From: BP-464 sp045805505
GTDB taxonomy: Bacteria > Actinomycetota > Thermoleophilia > Solirubrobacterales > Solirubrobacteraceae
Length of the DNA: 64,000 nucleotides
Direction: 5' to 3'
Assembly: GCA_045805505.1 (NCBI GenBank)
Contig: JBJMLA010000032.1
Location: forward strand, 62,001 to 126,000
Below the pieces are notes generated by a model. That model made no database searches. It was not told the origin of the DNA and was given only the letters and a program-made list of their open reading frames with translations. Made by a program: the position numbers and the translations under genes. Below are positions 32,948 through 41,158 of the stretch, one piece after another; the first letter of the stretch is position 1; each line of letters starts with the position of its first letter.

Positions 32948-34423
32948 GTGCGCCTCACGGCGGTCATCGACCTGGGCTCCAACTCGTTTCGCCTCGTGGT
33001 CTACCGCTACGAGCCGGGTGGCCCGTGGGCGGTGTGGGACGAGATCCGCGCCCCAGTGCGGCTCAGTGCCGGGATGGGCGCCGACCAGGTGCTGCGGCCC
33101 GAGCGCATCGAGCGCGCGCTCGAGACGGTCCGCACGTTCGCGGCCTTCTGCCAGCAGACCGGCATCGAGGACGTGCTGGCGGCGGGCACGAGCGCACTGC
33201 GCCGGGCCGCCAACGGCGACGAGGTCATCGCCGCCATCGAGGAAGCCGGCATGCCGATCCGCATCCTCGACGGGCGCGAGGAGGCCTACTACGGCGCACT
33301 GGCGATCCTCAACACGAGCACGGTGGCCGACGGCTTCGGCATCGACATGGGCGGCGGCAGCGTGCAGCTGATGCGGCTGGCCGATCGCCGCATGGAGGAG
33401 TCGGTCTCGCTGCCGCTGGGCGCCGTCCGCACCACCGAGGACTTCCTCTCGGGCGAGGACCAGAAGGCGGGGCTCAAGGTGCTGCGCAAGGAGGTCCGCA
33501 AGCTGGTCGGCGAGCTCGAATGGTTCGACGGCTCCAAGGGTCCACTGGCCGGGATCGGCGGGAGCGTGCGCAACATCGCCGCCGCCGCCCAGCGCCTGCA
33601 CGAGCTGCCCAACGGCGGCGTCCAGGGCTTCGCGCTCACCGCCCAGATGGTGTCTGCGGTGGTCGAGGAGCTCGCGGATCGCGGCGTGGACGAACGCCGC
33701 GCCCTGGGCGGCATCAGCCCGGACCGCGGCGACGTGATCCTGGCCGCCGCCGTGGTCCTCGAGACCGTCCTGGCCGAGGGCGGCTTCGAGTGCGTCGAGA
33801 TCACCGAGGCGGGCCTCCGCGAGGGCATGTTCTTCGAGCGCTACTTCGACGGACGCGATCCGCCGGTGGCGCAGGACGTCGGCCGCGCGTCGATCGAGAA
33901 CCTGATGTTGCGCCACGAGGCCGAGCCCGAGCACGCCCGGCGCGTCGCGCGCCACGCGCTGGCCATCTACGACGGCATGGCCGAGCAGGGCGTCATCGAC
34001 GGGGTCGCCGAGGACCGGCGACTGCTCGAGGCGGCGGCGCTGCTGCACGACATCGGCCGGGCGATCGCCTTCGACAACCGCCACAAGCACGCGCGCTACC
34101 TGATCCTCGACGAAGGGCTGCCGGGCTTCGCCCGAGCGGACATGCACGACGTCGCGCAGATCGTCCGCTACATCCCGAAGGGAACGCCCGAGGCCGACAC
34201 CCGGGTCGAGCTGCTTGCCGGCGTGCTGCGCATCGCCGAGCAGCTCGAGCGGACCCGCTCAGGCGACGTCGAGGACCTCCAGGTCTCCGAGAAGGCGGGC
34301 GCCGTGCGCCTCAGGGTGTCCGCGCGCCCGGGCGCGACGGTCGGCATCTGGGCGGCGAGCCACGGAACGGAGCTGCTCGCCGACGCGCTGGGACGCGACG
34401 TCGAGGTGCGGGCGGCGCGCTAG
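32948..34423 (+). CDS. ppx: Exopolyphosphatase (Ppx/GppA family, with HD domain)
   Basis: 491 residues. The actin-like N-terminal half has VIDLGSNSFRLVVYRYEPG and GIDMGGGSVQLMRL. The C-terminal half (about 315-420) carries an HD-type segment, LLHDIGRAIAFDNRHKHA. This is the long Ppx architecture that removes terminal phosphate from polyphosphate; GppA-like pppGpp activity is possible. The GTG at 32948 is chosen because the protein then begins directly at the first strand, 34 bases after ppk1. A shorter paralogue lacking the HD domain lies at 11765. Confidence 0.9.
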   Translation: MRLTAVIDLGSNSFRLVVYRYEPGGPWAVWDEIRAPVRLSAGMGADQVLRPERIERALETVRTFAAFCQQTGIEDVLAAGTSALRRAANGDEVIAAIEEAGMPIRILDGREEAYYGALAILNTSTVADGFGIDMGGGSVQLMRLADRRMEESVSLPLGAVRTTEDFLSGEDQKAGLKVLRKEVRKLVGELEWFDGSKGPLAGIGGSVRNIAAAAQRLHELPNGGVQGFALTAQMVSAVVEELADRGVDERRALGGISPDRGDVILAAAVVLETVLAEGGFECVEITEAGLREGMFFERYFDGRDPPVAQDVGRASIENLMLRHEAEPEHARRVARHALAIYDGMAEQGVIDGVAEDRRLLEAAALLHDIGRAIAFDNRHKHARYLILDEGLPGFARADMHDVAQIVRYIPKGTPEADTRVELLAGVLRIAEQLERTRSGDVEDLQVSEKAGAVRLRVSARPGATVGIWAASHGTELLADALGRDVEVRAAR

Positions 34424-34451
34424 GGGTCCGCGTGCGGCGCACGCGGACCCC
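34423..34451. terminator. Hairpin terminator between convergent genes
   Basis: A perfect 13-bp stem (GGGGTCCGCGTGC/GCACGCGGACCCC) with a three-base GGC loop begins at the last base of the ppx stop codon. It has no T-run. Its position between convergent operons suggests bidirectional termination. Confidence 0.7.
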
Positions 34452-34478
34452 CTGCGAGCACTTCAGAGCTGCGGAGGA

Positions 34479-35138
34479 CTACCGGCGGCGCCGGGACTCC
34501 TCTTCACCGGTGAGGACGACGTCCTCCTCGGCGGGGATCTTGCGCTTGGTGTACTTGCCCTTGGCGTAGCTCTTCGGGCTCGGGCAGTCGACGGCGTGCC
34601 CGAGATCGAACGGACCGGCCATGGACTGCACGGGCTTGTTCGCCGAGTTCACAGTGGCGTAGGACACGGTGAGGATCGGGTCGAGCCGGGCGTTGGCGCA
34701 CCGGTTCTTGTCGACGTAGAACTCGCCGACGATGAAGTTGCCGGGCGTCTTGTACTCGCCGCCGGTTGGGGACACGCAGTTGATGCCGTAGCCCGGGAAC
34801 GTGCCGTTGCAGCTGAACGAGTCGGTGCCGACGACGTCGCCGGCCCCGTTGGTGACGAAGACCTCGGTCTCGACGCCGGTCACCTGGCGCTCAGGAGCCG
34901 TGGCGAGCGAGTAGCCCGAGATCTTGCCGTCGCACTGGATCGTGTACTTGATCGGCACGGCGGAGGGGTCGTCGGGATCGGGCGTGCCCTTCTCGATCTT
35001 CCCCCAGCAGCTGGTGTTGTCGTTGAAGTCCGCGGGCGCCTTCGTGGCGCCGGCGAGCATGATGGTGACGAACCCGGCCACGACCAGCGCCACGAGGGCG
35101 ATGAGCGGCTTGGGACGCAGAGTGAGACGGGAATGCAA
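34479..35138 (-). CDS. Pho-regulated secreted or membrane-anchored protein of unknown function
   Basis: 219 residues. A basic N-terminus and hydrophobic helix (about 10-33, PLIALVALVVAGFVTIMLAG) form a signal peptide or anchor. The exported part has six Cys (for example in NTSCWGKIEKG, TIQCDGKISG, FSCNGTFPGYGINCVSP), probably disulfide-linked, and a basic/acidic tail. GGAGG precedes the ATG. I recognise no family. Its promoter shares an extended PHO module with pstS1, so it is very likely induced in phosphate starvation; a phosphate-binding or surface role is speculative. Confidence 0.7.
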   Translation of the reverse strand: MHSRLTLRPKPLIALVALVVAGFVTIMLAGATKAPADFNDNTSCWGKIEKGTPDPDDPSAVPIKYTIQCDGKISGYSLATAPERQVTGVETEVFVTNGAGDVVGTDSFSCNGTFPGYGINCVSPTGGEYKTPGNFIVGEFYVDKNRCANARLDPILTVSYATVNSANKPVQSMAGPFDLGHAVDCPSPKSYAKGKYTKRKIPAEEDVVLTGEEESRRRR

Positions 35139-35167
35139 AGCAACCTCCGTGATGTGTGGTGGTCGCC

Positions 35168-35233
35168 AGTCTCCGGACCCGGAGCCGCTCAGATGTGAAT
35201 CGCTGGTAGCGACCTAGTGAAGAAGCGGTGAAA
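35168..35233 (-). promoter_or_regulatory. PHO box module of the secreted-protein gene
   Basis: Read on the minus strand, four 11-bp units start TTTCAC (35233), CTTCAC (35222), CGCTAC (35211) and ATTCAC (35200). CCGGAGACT lies at 35176-35168, 14 bases after ATTCACATCT. The pstS1 promoter has the same order, spacing and CCGGAGACT (36649-36714). The box overlaps the 3' end of the neighbouring phosphoesterase-like gene. Confidence 0.75.
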
Positions 35234-36527
35234 CGAACGACGCCACCTTCTTGCCGCCGGCGCCCTCGAGGTGGCGCAGCGCGAAGAGGTCCTCGATGCT
35301 GCGCAGCAGCGAGAGGTGGTCGTACTCGGTGGTGTCGATCGCCCCCGCGGCGACGTGGTCGGCCGAGAGCAGCAGGGCGCCGGTGACCGGATCCTCCGCG
35401 TTGCCCGAGGCGCTGGGCACGATCGCCAGCAGGCCGTCGTCGGCGTAGGCCTTCGACTGCAGGACCGCGCCTGCCACGAGGCGCAGCCACGCGTCGGGAT
35501 CGGCGACATCGGGTGCGGGCGAGATCCAGGAGTAGGTCGCGGTGCGCTGCTCGTCTGCGAGGTCGGCGGCGAGGTCGTCGAGCCCCACGTCGGCGGCCGC
35601 GCAGTCGGGCGCCGTGGTGATGGTCTGGAAGTACATGAACGGGTCACGCGAGGTCAGGCCGTCATCGGCCGCGCCGTCGTCCGGGTGGCTGCAGTCCTGA
35701 TGTCCCTCGACATACGCCTTCCAGGTGTCGCCGAACGCGACGAGCTGGTCGGGCAGCGTGTAGGCGTCGAGCGGGTACACGCAACCCTCGCTGCCGTCGA
35801 ACGGTGTGTAGAGCGGGCATCCGGCGTCGGTTTGCGGGTTGGCGGCCTGCCCGGAGATCATCGTGATGCGGTTGGCGAGCACGCCCTGCGACGTCGCGCG
35901 GTAGCCGGCCAGCAGCGTGCCCTGGGGGGCGAGCTCGTCGGCCAGATATCGCCCCGTCGCGCCGGCGCCGAACCACTGCTCGTAGGTTCCGGCGCCCAGC
36001 GCGATGACGAAGACGTGCTTGATCTCGGGCCCGTCGGGCTCGTCGTCGGCGGCGGGGATGACCGGTTCGTCGTCCTCGGGAGCAGGGGCCGCGGGCTCCT
36101 CCGGCGCGGGCGTCGCGGCAGGGGGTTCGCTGACCGGCTCGGGCGCGGGGACGGGCTCCGGCGTGGGGGAGGGCCGGAGGTCGGGCGCCTGCGGCGCGGG
36201 CGTTGCCGCGACGGGAGGCATCTGGATCGTGATCGCCCCGCGCGGCGTCGCAGCGAGCGCGCGCGGGGTGTCCGACGTGGCCGCTCCGGCGACGACGACA
36301 CCGAAGCCCATCACCGTCATCAGCAGCGCCGCGGCGAGACGTGGGGAGGGCAGCATCGTCAGGGCGCCCTCGGAGACGCGGGCGGGCGCCGGGCCCGTGG
36401 TCGCCGGTGCCAGCAGCGCGCGCCAGTCCAGGCGCAGCGCGCCCACACGCCGACCGCACCCGAGGCAGTAGCGCTGGTCGGCCGCGAGCGGCGTGCTGCA
36501 GTCCGGGCAGGTGGGCACGTCGCGCAT
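35214..36527 (-). CDS. Zinc-ribbon, membrane-anchored, phosphoesterase-like protein
   Basis: 437 residues. An N-terminal zinc ribbon (Cys7, Cys10, Cys21, Cys24) precedes a hydrophobic helix (about 62-82), a Pro/Ala/Glu-rich linker (about 100-165) and a C-terminal domain (about 168-437). That domain resembles phospholipase C/AcpA-type phosphoesterases (IKHVFVIALGAGTYEQWFG, later YDHLSLLRSIEDLFALRHL). The family's metal-binding Glu-Asn after the first strand is replaced by Gly-Ala, and the DE..GG segment is not seen, so catalysis is doubtful. The zinc ribbon closely resembles that of the protein at 41159. Reverse PHO repeats (36548-36569) lie about 20 bases before its ATG, so it is probably a phosphate-starvation gene. 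Confidence 0.75.
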   Translation of the reverse strand: MRDVPTCPDCSTPLAADQRYCLGCGRRVGALRLDWRALLAPATTGPAPARVSEGALTMLPSPRLAAALLMTVMGFGVVVAGAATSDTPRALAATPRGAITIQMPPVAATPAPQAPDLRPSPTPEPVPAPEPVSEPPAATPAPEEPAAPAPEDDEPVIPAADDEPDGPEIKHVFVIALGAGTYEQWFGAGATGRYLADELAPQGTLLAGYRATSQGVLANRITMISGQAANPQTDAGCPLYTPFDGSEGCVYPLDAYTLPDQLVAFGDTWKAYVEGHQDCSHPDDGAADDGLTSRDPFMYFQTITTAPDCAAADVGLDDLAADLADEQRTATYSWISPAPDVADPDAWLRLVAGAVLQSKAYADDGLLAIVPSASGNAEDPVTGALLLSADHVAAGAIDTTEYDHLSLLRSIEDLFALRHLEGAGGKKVASFVSPLLH

Positions 36528-36547
36528 GCTCGCCTGCGAGCTCGGAC

Positions 36548-36569
36548 GCGGTGTGAACGACGGGTGAAG
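36548..36569 (-). promoter_or_regulatory. PHO box of the phosphoesterase-like gene
   Basis: On the minus strand CTTCAC (36569) and GTTCAC (36558) are spaced 11 bp, with CCGTC and ACCGC completing the units. The box ends 20 bases from the ATG at 36527 and shares its last base with the forward box for pstS1, forming a back-to-back operator. Confidence 0.7.
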
Positions 36570-36612
36570 TTCACACCGCTTTCACCGGAATGTCACGACC
36601 TCTTCACGCCCA
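36569..36612 (+). promoter_or_regulatory. PHO box 1 of pstSCAB-1 (four units)
   Basis: Four contiguous 11-bp units start GTTCAC (36569), TTTCAC (36580), TGTCAC (36591) and CTTCAC (36602). It is the longest uninterrupted array here and lies distal to pstS1. Confidence 0.8.
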
Positions 36613-36648
36613 CCGGGCCGGGCACCGCGACGCTTGCCGCCGCGATGC

Positions 36649-36714
36649 ATTCACCGCTTCTTCACCGACCGGCTACCAGGGATTCACATCTCTGCCCCGG
36701 TGCGACCGGAGACT
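36649..36714 (+). promoter_or_regulatory. PHO box 2 and promoter module of pstSCAB-1
   Basis: Four units start ATTCAC (36649), CTTCAC (36660), GGCTAC (36671) and ATTCAC (36682). CCGGAGACT follows at 36706-36714, where GAGACT may serve as the -10. AAGGAG at 36741-36746 is the ribosome-binding site of pstS1. The same module occurs in reverse at 35233-35168. Confidence 0.75.
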
Positions 36715-36755
36715 CCCCAGCGATCGGAACCGTTCCCCGAAAGGAGTCTCATCAC

Positions 36756-37562
36756 ATGAATCGCAAGCGCGCATTCGTCGCCTGCGTCGCGGTGGCTGGA
36801 GTCACCGCCGCCGCTCCGGCGGCCGCCCTGGCCAAGCCTGTCATCACCATGTCCGGCTCGACGTCGGTCGCCCCTCTGGCGGCCCTGCTGGCCAAGGAGT
36901 ACATCAAGACCAACGGCATCAAGTTCAAGATCGCCCAGGGCGGCTCGGACATCGGTGTCGCCGACGTCGCGGCCGGCCGCGTGACGATCGGCAACTCGTC
37001 GCGCGATCCCAAGCCCACCGACCCGGGCGGCATCGTGTTCAACAAGATCGCCAAGGACGCGATCTGCGTCGTCACCAACCCCGCCAACCCGCTGGGCAAC
37101 ATCGATCAGGCCACCATCCAGGCGGTCTTCTCGGGCAAGATCACCGACTGGTCGAAGGTCCCGGGATCGACGATCTCCGGCCCCATCGACCTGACGGTCC
37201 GCACGGCGGCTTCCGGCACGCAGGACGCGTTCCAGAAGATCTTCATGGGGTCCTCGACGGTGGCGGGCTCGGCTGCGCAGAAGGCCTCCAACGGCCTCAT
37301 CCAGCAGACCGTCCAGTCCGACAAGCAGGCCATCGGCTACGTGTCCCTGGACTTCGTCTCGGGCACCAACAGCGTCGGCTACAAGGGCGTCGGCTGCGAC
37401 CTGCGCAACGCGAAGTCCGGCGAGTACGGCGGCGTCCGCAACTTCTGGATGGTGACGCGCGGGACTCCGAAGGGGCCGGTGCTCAAGTTCCTGAAGTGGG
37501 TCCAGGAGTCGGCGAGGGCCAACCGCATCGTCGGCAAGCACTGGGTTCCGCTGCACGACTGA
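36756..37562 (+). CDS. pstS: Phosphate ABC transporter substrate-binding protein PstS (system 1)
   Basis: 268 residues. A Sec signal peptide (MNRKRAFVACVAVAGVTAAA, cleavage after ALA near residue 25) precedes the PstS fold. Phosphate-binding loops include ITMSGSTSVAPLAALL, GNSSRDPK and RTAASGTQDAF. It captures phosphate outside the membrane for PstCAB. There is no lipobox Cys, unlike PstS2 at 43306, so it is probably released or retained in another way. It is shorter than the Pst lipoprotein of system 2. The ATG is fixed by AAGGAG ten bases upstream. Its stop overlaps the pstC start (TGATG). Confidence 0.9.
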   Translation: MNRKRAFVACVAVAGVTAAAPAAALAKPVITMSGSTSVAPLAALLAKEYIKTNGIKFKIAQGGSDIGVADVAAGRVTIGNSSRDPKPTDPGGIVFNKIAKDAICVVTNPANPLGNIDQATIQAVFSGKITDWSKVPGSTISGPIDLTVRTAASGTQDAFQKIFMGSSTVAGSAAQKASNGLIQQTVQSDKQAIGYVSLDFVSGTNSVGYKGVGCDLRNAKSGEYGGVRNFWMVTRGTPKGPVLKFLKWVQESARANRIVGKHWVPLHD

Positions 37563-38545
37563 TGCTGGAACGGCTCCGACAGCCGTGGAGCGACAGGCGC
37601 GCCGAGCGAGTGCTCGGCGCGCTGTCGTCGCTCGTCCTATTGACGATCGCCGCCATGGTGGTGTTCGTCTTCGCCAAGGCGTGGCCGTCGCTGACCGGCA
37701 ACGGCCTGGCCTGGTTCGGCGGTGGCGGCGGGGTCGATCAGCAGCTGACCGACATCTTCAACTCGCCCGCCGACTCGTCGAAATGGGACTACACGTTCCA
37801 CGCGTGGCCGCTGATCTGGGCCACCATCCTCACCACGGGGATCAGCGTGATCTTCGCGCTGATCTTCTCGCTCTTCGCCGCGGTCTTCATCGTCGAGTTC
37901 GCCCCGCCATCGGTGCGGCGCATCGTCGAGCCGGTCGTCCGGTTGCTCGCCGCGGTCCCCAGCGTGATCTACGGCCTCATCGGGATCCTCGTCCTGGTGC
38001 CGTTCGTCCGCGACACCTTCATCAGCGACCAGATGCGCTTCGACGTCGCGGGCGTCATGCAGCTCAACGGCGCCGGTCTGCTCGTCTCCGTCGTGATCCT
38101 CACCGTGATGATCACGCCGATCATGATCGCCATCAACGTCGACGCGCTGACCAGCGTGCCGCGCGGGTGGCGCGAGGGCGCGGTCGCCCTCGGTGTGAAC
38201 CGCTGGCGCGCCATGTGGACGGTGACCATCCACGCCTCGCGCCCCGCGATCGTCGCCGGCGCGGTGCTGGCCACGGCCCGCGCGCTCGGCGAGGCGATCA
38301 TGCTCGCGATGGTGTCCGGGTCGGTGGGCTTCGCCCCGAACCCGGCCGACGGGCTGACCTTCATCTTCGAGCCGCTGCGCACCCTCGCCGCGACCATCGT
38401 CGACAACGCAGAGGGCCTGAGCGTCAAGCCCTTCGGCCAGACGATCTACGCGATCGCCGCGGTGCTGCTGGTGTCGAGCTTCTTCCTGAGCTTCGCCGGC
38501 TGGGCCGCCAAGCAGCCCATGAAGAAGTACGGAGTGCGGATCTAG
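37562..38545 (+). CDS. pstC: Phosphate ABC transporter permease PstC (system 1)
   Basis: 327 residues with six membrane helices. A short basic N-terminus leads to the first helix (LGALSSLVLLTIAAMVVFVF), a periplasmic loop follows, and the binding-protein-dependent permease core contains RLLAAVPSVIYGLIG, the EAA-type loop (REGAVALGVNRWRAMW) and ARALGEAIMLAMVSG. It forms the channel with PstA. The ATG at 37562 overlaps the pstS stop. It is distinct in sequence from PstC2 at 44277, so the two systems are not a recent tandem duplication. Confidence 0.92.
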   Translation: MLERLRQPWSDRRAERVLGALSSLVLLTIAAMVVFVFAKAWPSLTGNGLAWFGGGGGVDQQLTDIFNSPADSSKWDYTFHAWPLIWATILTTGISVIFALIFSLFAAVFIVEFAPPSVRRIVEPVVRLLAAVPSVIYGLIGILVLVPFVRDTFISDQMRFDVAGVMQLNGAGLLVSVVILTVMITPIMIAINVDALTSVPRGWREGAVALGVNRWRAMWTVTIHASRPAIVAGAVLATARALGEAIMLAMVSGSVGFAPNPADGLTFIFEPLRTLAATIVDNAEGLSVKPFGQTIYAIAAVLLVSSFFLSFAGWAAKQPMKKYGVRI

Positions 38546-39523
38546 ATGGCGGCCGGAACCGTCAACCTGCGGCCGAGCCGCCCGCGCGGCGGCGAGTCGA
38601 TCTCCAACTGGCGCTGGGGCGACCGCATCGCGTTCCTGCTGTGTTGGGCGGCCGGGATCATGCTGTGCCTGATCGCCGCGGCGATCATGGGCTACATGCT
38701 GGTCAAGGGGCTGTCCTACATCAGCCTCGACCTCATCACCAGCCATCCGGTGGCCGGCAACGACCAGAGCTCGAGCGGCGGGTTCCTCGACCCGATCATC
38801 GGCACGGTCCTGCTCAGCGTCATCGGCATCGCCATCGCGACCCCGATCGCCGTGTCGGCCGCCGTGTGGATCGTCGAGTACGGCCGGCCCAAGGCGCTCG
38901 CGCGCCTCGTCGAGGCCGGCATCGAGATCGTCGCCGGCACGCCCGACATCGTCCTGGCCATCTTCGGCCTGGTCCTCTTCCAGCAGGGCATCTTCAGCTG
39001 GATGTCGCTGACCGCCGAGGGCGGGTCGGTGTTCGGCCGCTCGTTCCTGACCGCGGGGGCGATGATGTCGCTGATCGCCCTGCCGATGGTCTTCGGCGCG
39101 ACCCGCGAGGGCCTGCAGTCGATCCCGTCGCACCTGCGCGAGGCCTCCTACGGCCTGGGCAAGACCAAGATCGCGACCATCCGCCGCGTCCTGATGCCGG
39201 CCGTGCGGCCCAACATCGGTACCGGGATGGCCCTGGGCATGGGCCGTATCGCCGGTGACACCGCCATCGTCGTGATCCTGCTGGGCGGCACGTCGCTGCT
39301 CGAGCCCGAGGGCAGCGTGCCCGGCTTCGATGTCCTGAAGGGCACGGGATCGACGCTGACCAGCTACGTCTTCAACAACTCGCCGTCGGGTGAGGGCAAC
39401 GCCCCGGAGAAGGCCTACGCGGCGGCGTTCGTCCTGCTGCTCGTCGTGGTCGGCCTGAACTTCTGCGTCGACCTCATGACCCGCGACCGCAAGGGCACCG
39501 GCGTCGGAGCGCTGAGCAAATGA
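38546..39523 (+). CDS. pstA: Phosphate ABC transporter permease PstA (system 1)
   Basis: 325 residues with six membrane helices. Features include AAVWIVEYGRPKALARLVEAG, IEIVAGTPDIVLAIFGLVLF, the EAA loop (LREASYGLGKTKIATIRRVLMP) and MGRIAGDTAIVVILLGGTS. The ATG follows the pstC stop with no gap. It partners PstC1. The IEIVAGTPDIV segment differs from the more usual AAVPSIVYG of PstA2 (45221), so system 1 is the more divergent of the two. Confidence 0.9.
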   Translation: MAAGTVNLRPSRPRGGESISNWRWGDRIAFLLCWAAGIMLCLIAAAIMGYMLVKGLSYISLDLITSHPVAGNDQSSSGGFLDPIIGTVLLSVIGIAIATPIAVSAAVWIVEYGRPKALARLVEAGIEIVAGTPDIVLAIFGLVLFQQGIFSWMSLTAEGGSVFGRSFLTAGAMMSLIALPMVFGATREGLQSIPSHLREASYGLGKTKIATIRRVLMPAVRPNIGTGMALGMGRIAGDTAIVVILLGGTSLLEPEGSVPGFDVLKGTGSTLTSYVFNNSPSGEGNAPEKAYAAAFVLLLVVVGLNFCVDLMTRDRKGTGVGALSK

Positions 39524-40416
39524 TCATGGAAGAGGAATCCCCTGTGGAGAGCACCATCCCGCCGCCGATCCGGCGCATCGCGGTCGACGAGCAGCCGACC
39601 GTCGTCACGACCCCGTTGCCCCAGCGCAGCACGGCCTTCCAGCAGCGCGCCGACGTCGAGGCGCGAGAGCGCATGACGCTCGAGTCGCTCAGCGTGTCCT
39701 ACGGCCAGAAGCTCGCCGTCAAGGAGGTCTCGCTGAACATCCGCCAGGGCGAGGTCCTCGCGCTGATCGGGCCGTCGGGCTGCGGCAAGACGACGCTGCT
39801 GCGCACGCTCAACCGCCTGACCGAGCTGACGCCGACCGCGATGCGCAGCGGGCGGATCCTGCTCGACGGCAACGACGTCGACGGCATCGAGGTCACCGAC
39901 CTGCGCAAGCGCGTCAGCATGGTCTTCCAGCAGCCCAACCCGTTCCCGATGTCGATCTTCGACAACGTCGCCTACGCGATCCGCGAGCAGGGTCGCAAGC
40001 GCCCGGGCAAGGCCGAGGTGCGCCCGCAGGTCGAGGTGGCCCTGCGCCGCGCCGGCCTGTGGGACGAGGTCTCCCACGACCTCGACCATCCCGCCCTGCG
40101 CCTCTCGGGCGGCCAGCAGCAGCGGCTGTGCATCGCGCGCGCCCTCGCCGCCCAGCCCGAGGTCCTCCTCATGGACGAGCCGTGCTCGGCGCTGGACCCC
40201 GCCTCGACCGCGCGCATCGAGGAGCTGATCGGCGAGCTGCGCCGCGACCTGGCGATCGTCATCGTCACCCACAACCTTCAGCAGGCCTACCGCGTGGCCG
40301 ACAACGTCGCGTTCATGTACCTCGGGGACCTGGTCGAGTATGGGCCGGCCGAACGCGTGTTCACCGCGCCGGTGGCCGAGCGCACGCGGGCCTACGTCAG
40401 CGGGGCCTTCGGGTGA
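39520..40416 (+). CDS. pstB: Phosphate ABC transporter ATPase PstB (system 1)
   Basis: 298 residues. Walker A is GPSGCGKTT, the Q-loop is VFQQPNPFPMSIFDN, the signature is LSGGQQQRLCIARAL, Walker B is VLLMDEPCSALDP and the H-loop is VTHNLQQAYRV. The ABC domain begins only at about residue 50; the preceding stretch is polar and Pro-rich, longer than in most PstB proteins. The start at 39520 overlaps pstA (ATGA); internal methionines at codons 3 and 52 are alternatives. It powers PstCA. Its stop overlaps the start of the lipoprotein gene (GTGA). Confidence 0.93.
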   Translation: MIMEEESPVESTIPPPIRRIAVDEQPTVVTTPLPQRSTAFQQRADVEARERMTLESLSVSYGQKLAVKEVSLNIRQGEVLALIGPSGCGKTTLLRTLNRLTELTPTAMRSGRILLDGNDVDGIEVTDLRKRVSMVFQQPNPFPMSIFDNVAYAIREQGRKRPGKAEVRPQVEVALRRAGLWDEVSHDLDHPALRLSGGQQQRLCIARALAAQPEVLLMDEPCSALDPASTARIEELIGELRRDLAIVIVTHNLQQAYRVADNVAFMYLGDLVEYGPAERVFTAPVAERTRAYVSGAFG

Positions 40417-41153
40417 GACCGGCCGCCGTCATCGCGGTCGCGCTCGCGGCGACGGGGCTGTCGGCCTGTCAGTCCTCGCAGGACAAGGCCGCCGAACTGC
40501 GCAAGCAGGGCGACCGCGCGCTGGCGGGGCGCGAGGGCCTGAAGATCGACAAGGTCAACAAGGACGTCGACGTCCTCGGCAGCACGATCCTCAGCGACAA
40601 GAACGGCACCGCGGTCGTCGTCGAAATGCAGAACAAGGGCAAGACCGACCTCGCCGACGTCCCGATCGCCATCCGGCTCGACGACGCCAAGGGCAAGAAG
40701 GTCTTCGCCAACGACGCCCCGGGTCTCGAGCAGGCGCTCGTCTCGATGCCGCTGCTGCCGCGGGGCAAGGACAGCTACTGGGTCCACAACCAGGTGATCC
40801 CCGCGGCCAAGCCCGCGACGCTCGACGTCAGGGTGGGCGAGCCCGTCAAGCCGGTCGAGGTGCCCGCGGACCCGCCGCACCTCACCCTCTCGAACATCAA
40901 GCTCGATCGCGACGCCGACGGCGCGTTCCTGCACGGGACGGTCAACAACCGATCGGCCATCGTGCAGAAGCGGGTGACGATCTTCTGCGTCGCCAAGAAG
41001 GGCGGCAAGATCGTCGCCGCCGGCCGTGCCGTCGTCGAGAAGCTCCCGCCCGCCGAGGGGCTCAAGAAGCCCATCGAGTTCACCGTCTACTTCATCGGCA
41101 ACCCCGCCGGGGCCACGCTGGACTTCACCGTGCCTCCGGTCGCTCTGAGGTGA
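40413..41153 (+). CDS. Lipoprotein of the pst-1 operon, unknown function
   Basis: 246 residues. The N-terminus (GTG start) is a lipoprotein signal with lipobox LSAC, giving a lipidated Cys at residue 19. The mature part contains two beta-sandwich-like repeats (GTAVVVEMQNKGKTDLADVP and GAFLHGTVNNRSAIVQKRV), a pattern seen in FxLYD-like domains that mediate surface protein contacts. It overlaps pstB by four bases and is followed by two zinc-ribbon genes, so it belongs to the Pho-induced operon. It could help retain or dock the non-lipidated PstS1; this is inference from context. Confidence 0.75.
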   Translation: MRPAAVIAVALAATGLSACQSSQDKAAELRKQGDRALAGREGLKIDKVNKDVDVLGSTILSDKNGTAVVVEMQNKGKTDLADVPIAIRLDDAKGKKVFANDAPGLEQALVSMPLLPRGKDSYWVHNQVIPAAKPATLDVRVGEPVKPVEVPADPPHLTLSNIKLDRDADGAFLHGTVNNRSAIVQKRVTIFCVAKKGGKIVAAGRAVVEKLPPAEGLKKPIEFTVYFIGNPAGATLDFTVPPVALR

Positions 41154-41158
41154 GCGCC

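Noticed and set aside
37637..39133. Long minus-strand frame of 498 codons across pstC1-pstA1
   Set aside because: Its composition (runs of Asp, Arg, His and Glu) is that of an antisense shadow. The opposite strand encodes well-matched permeases.
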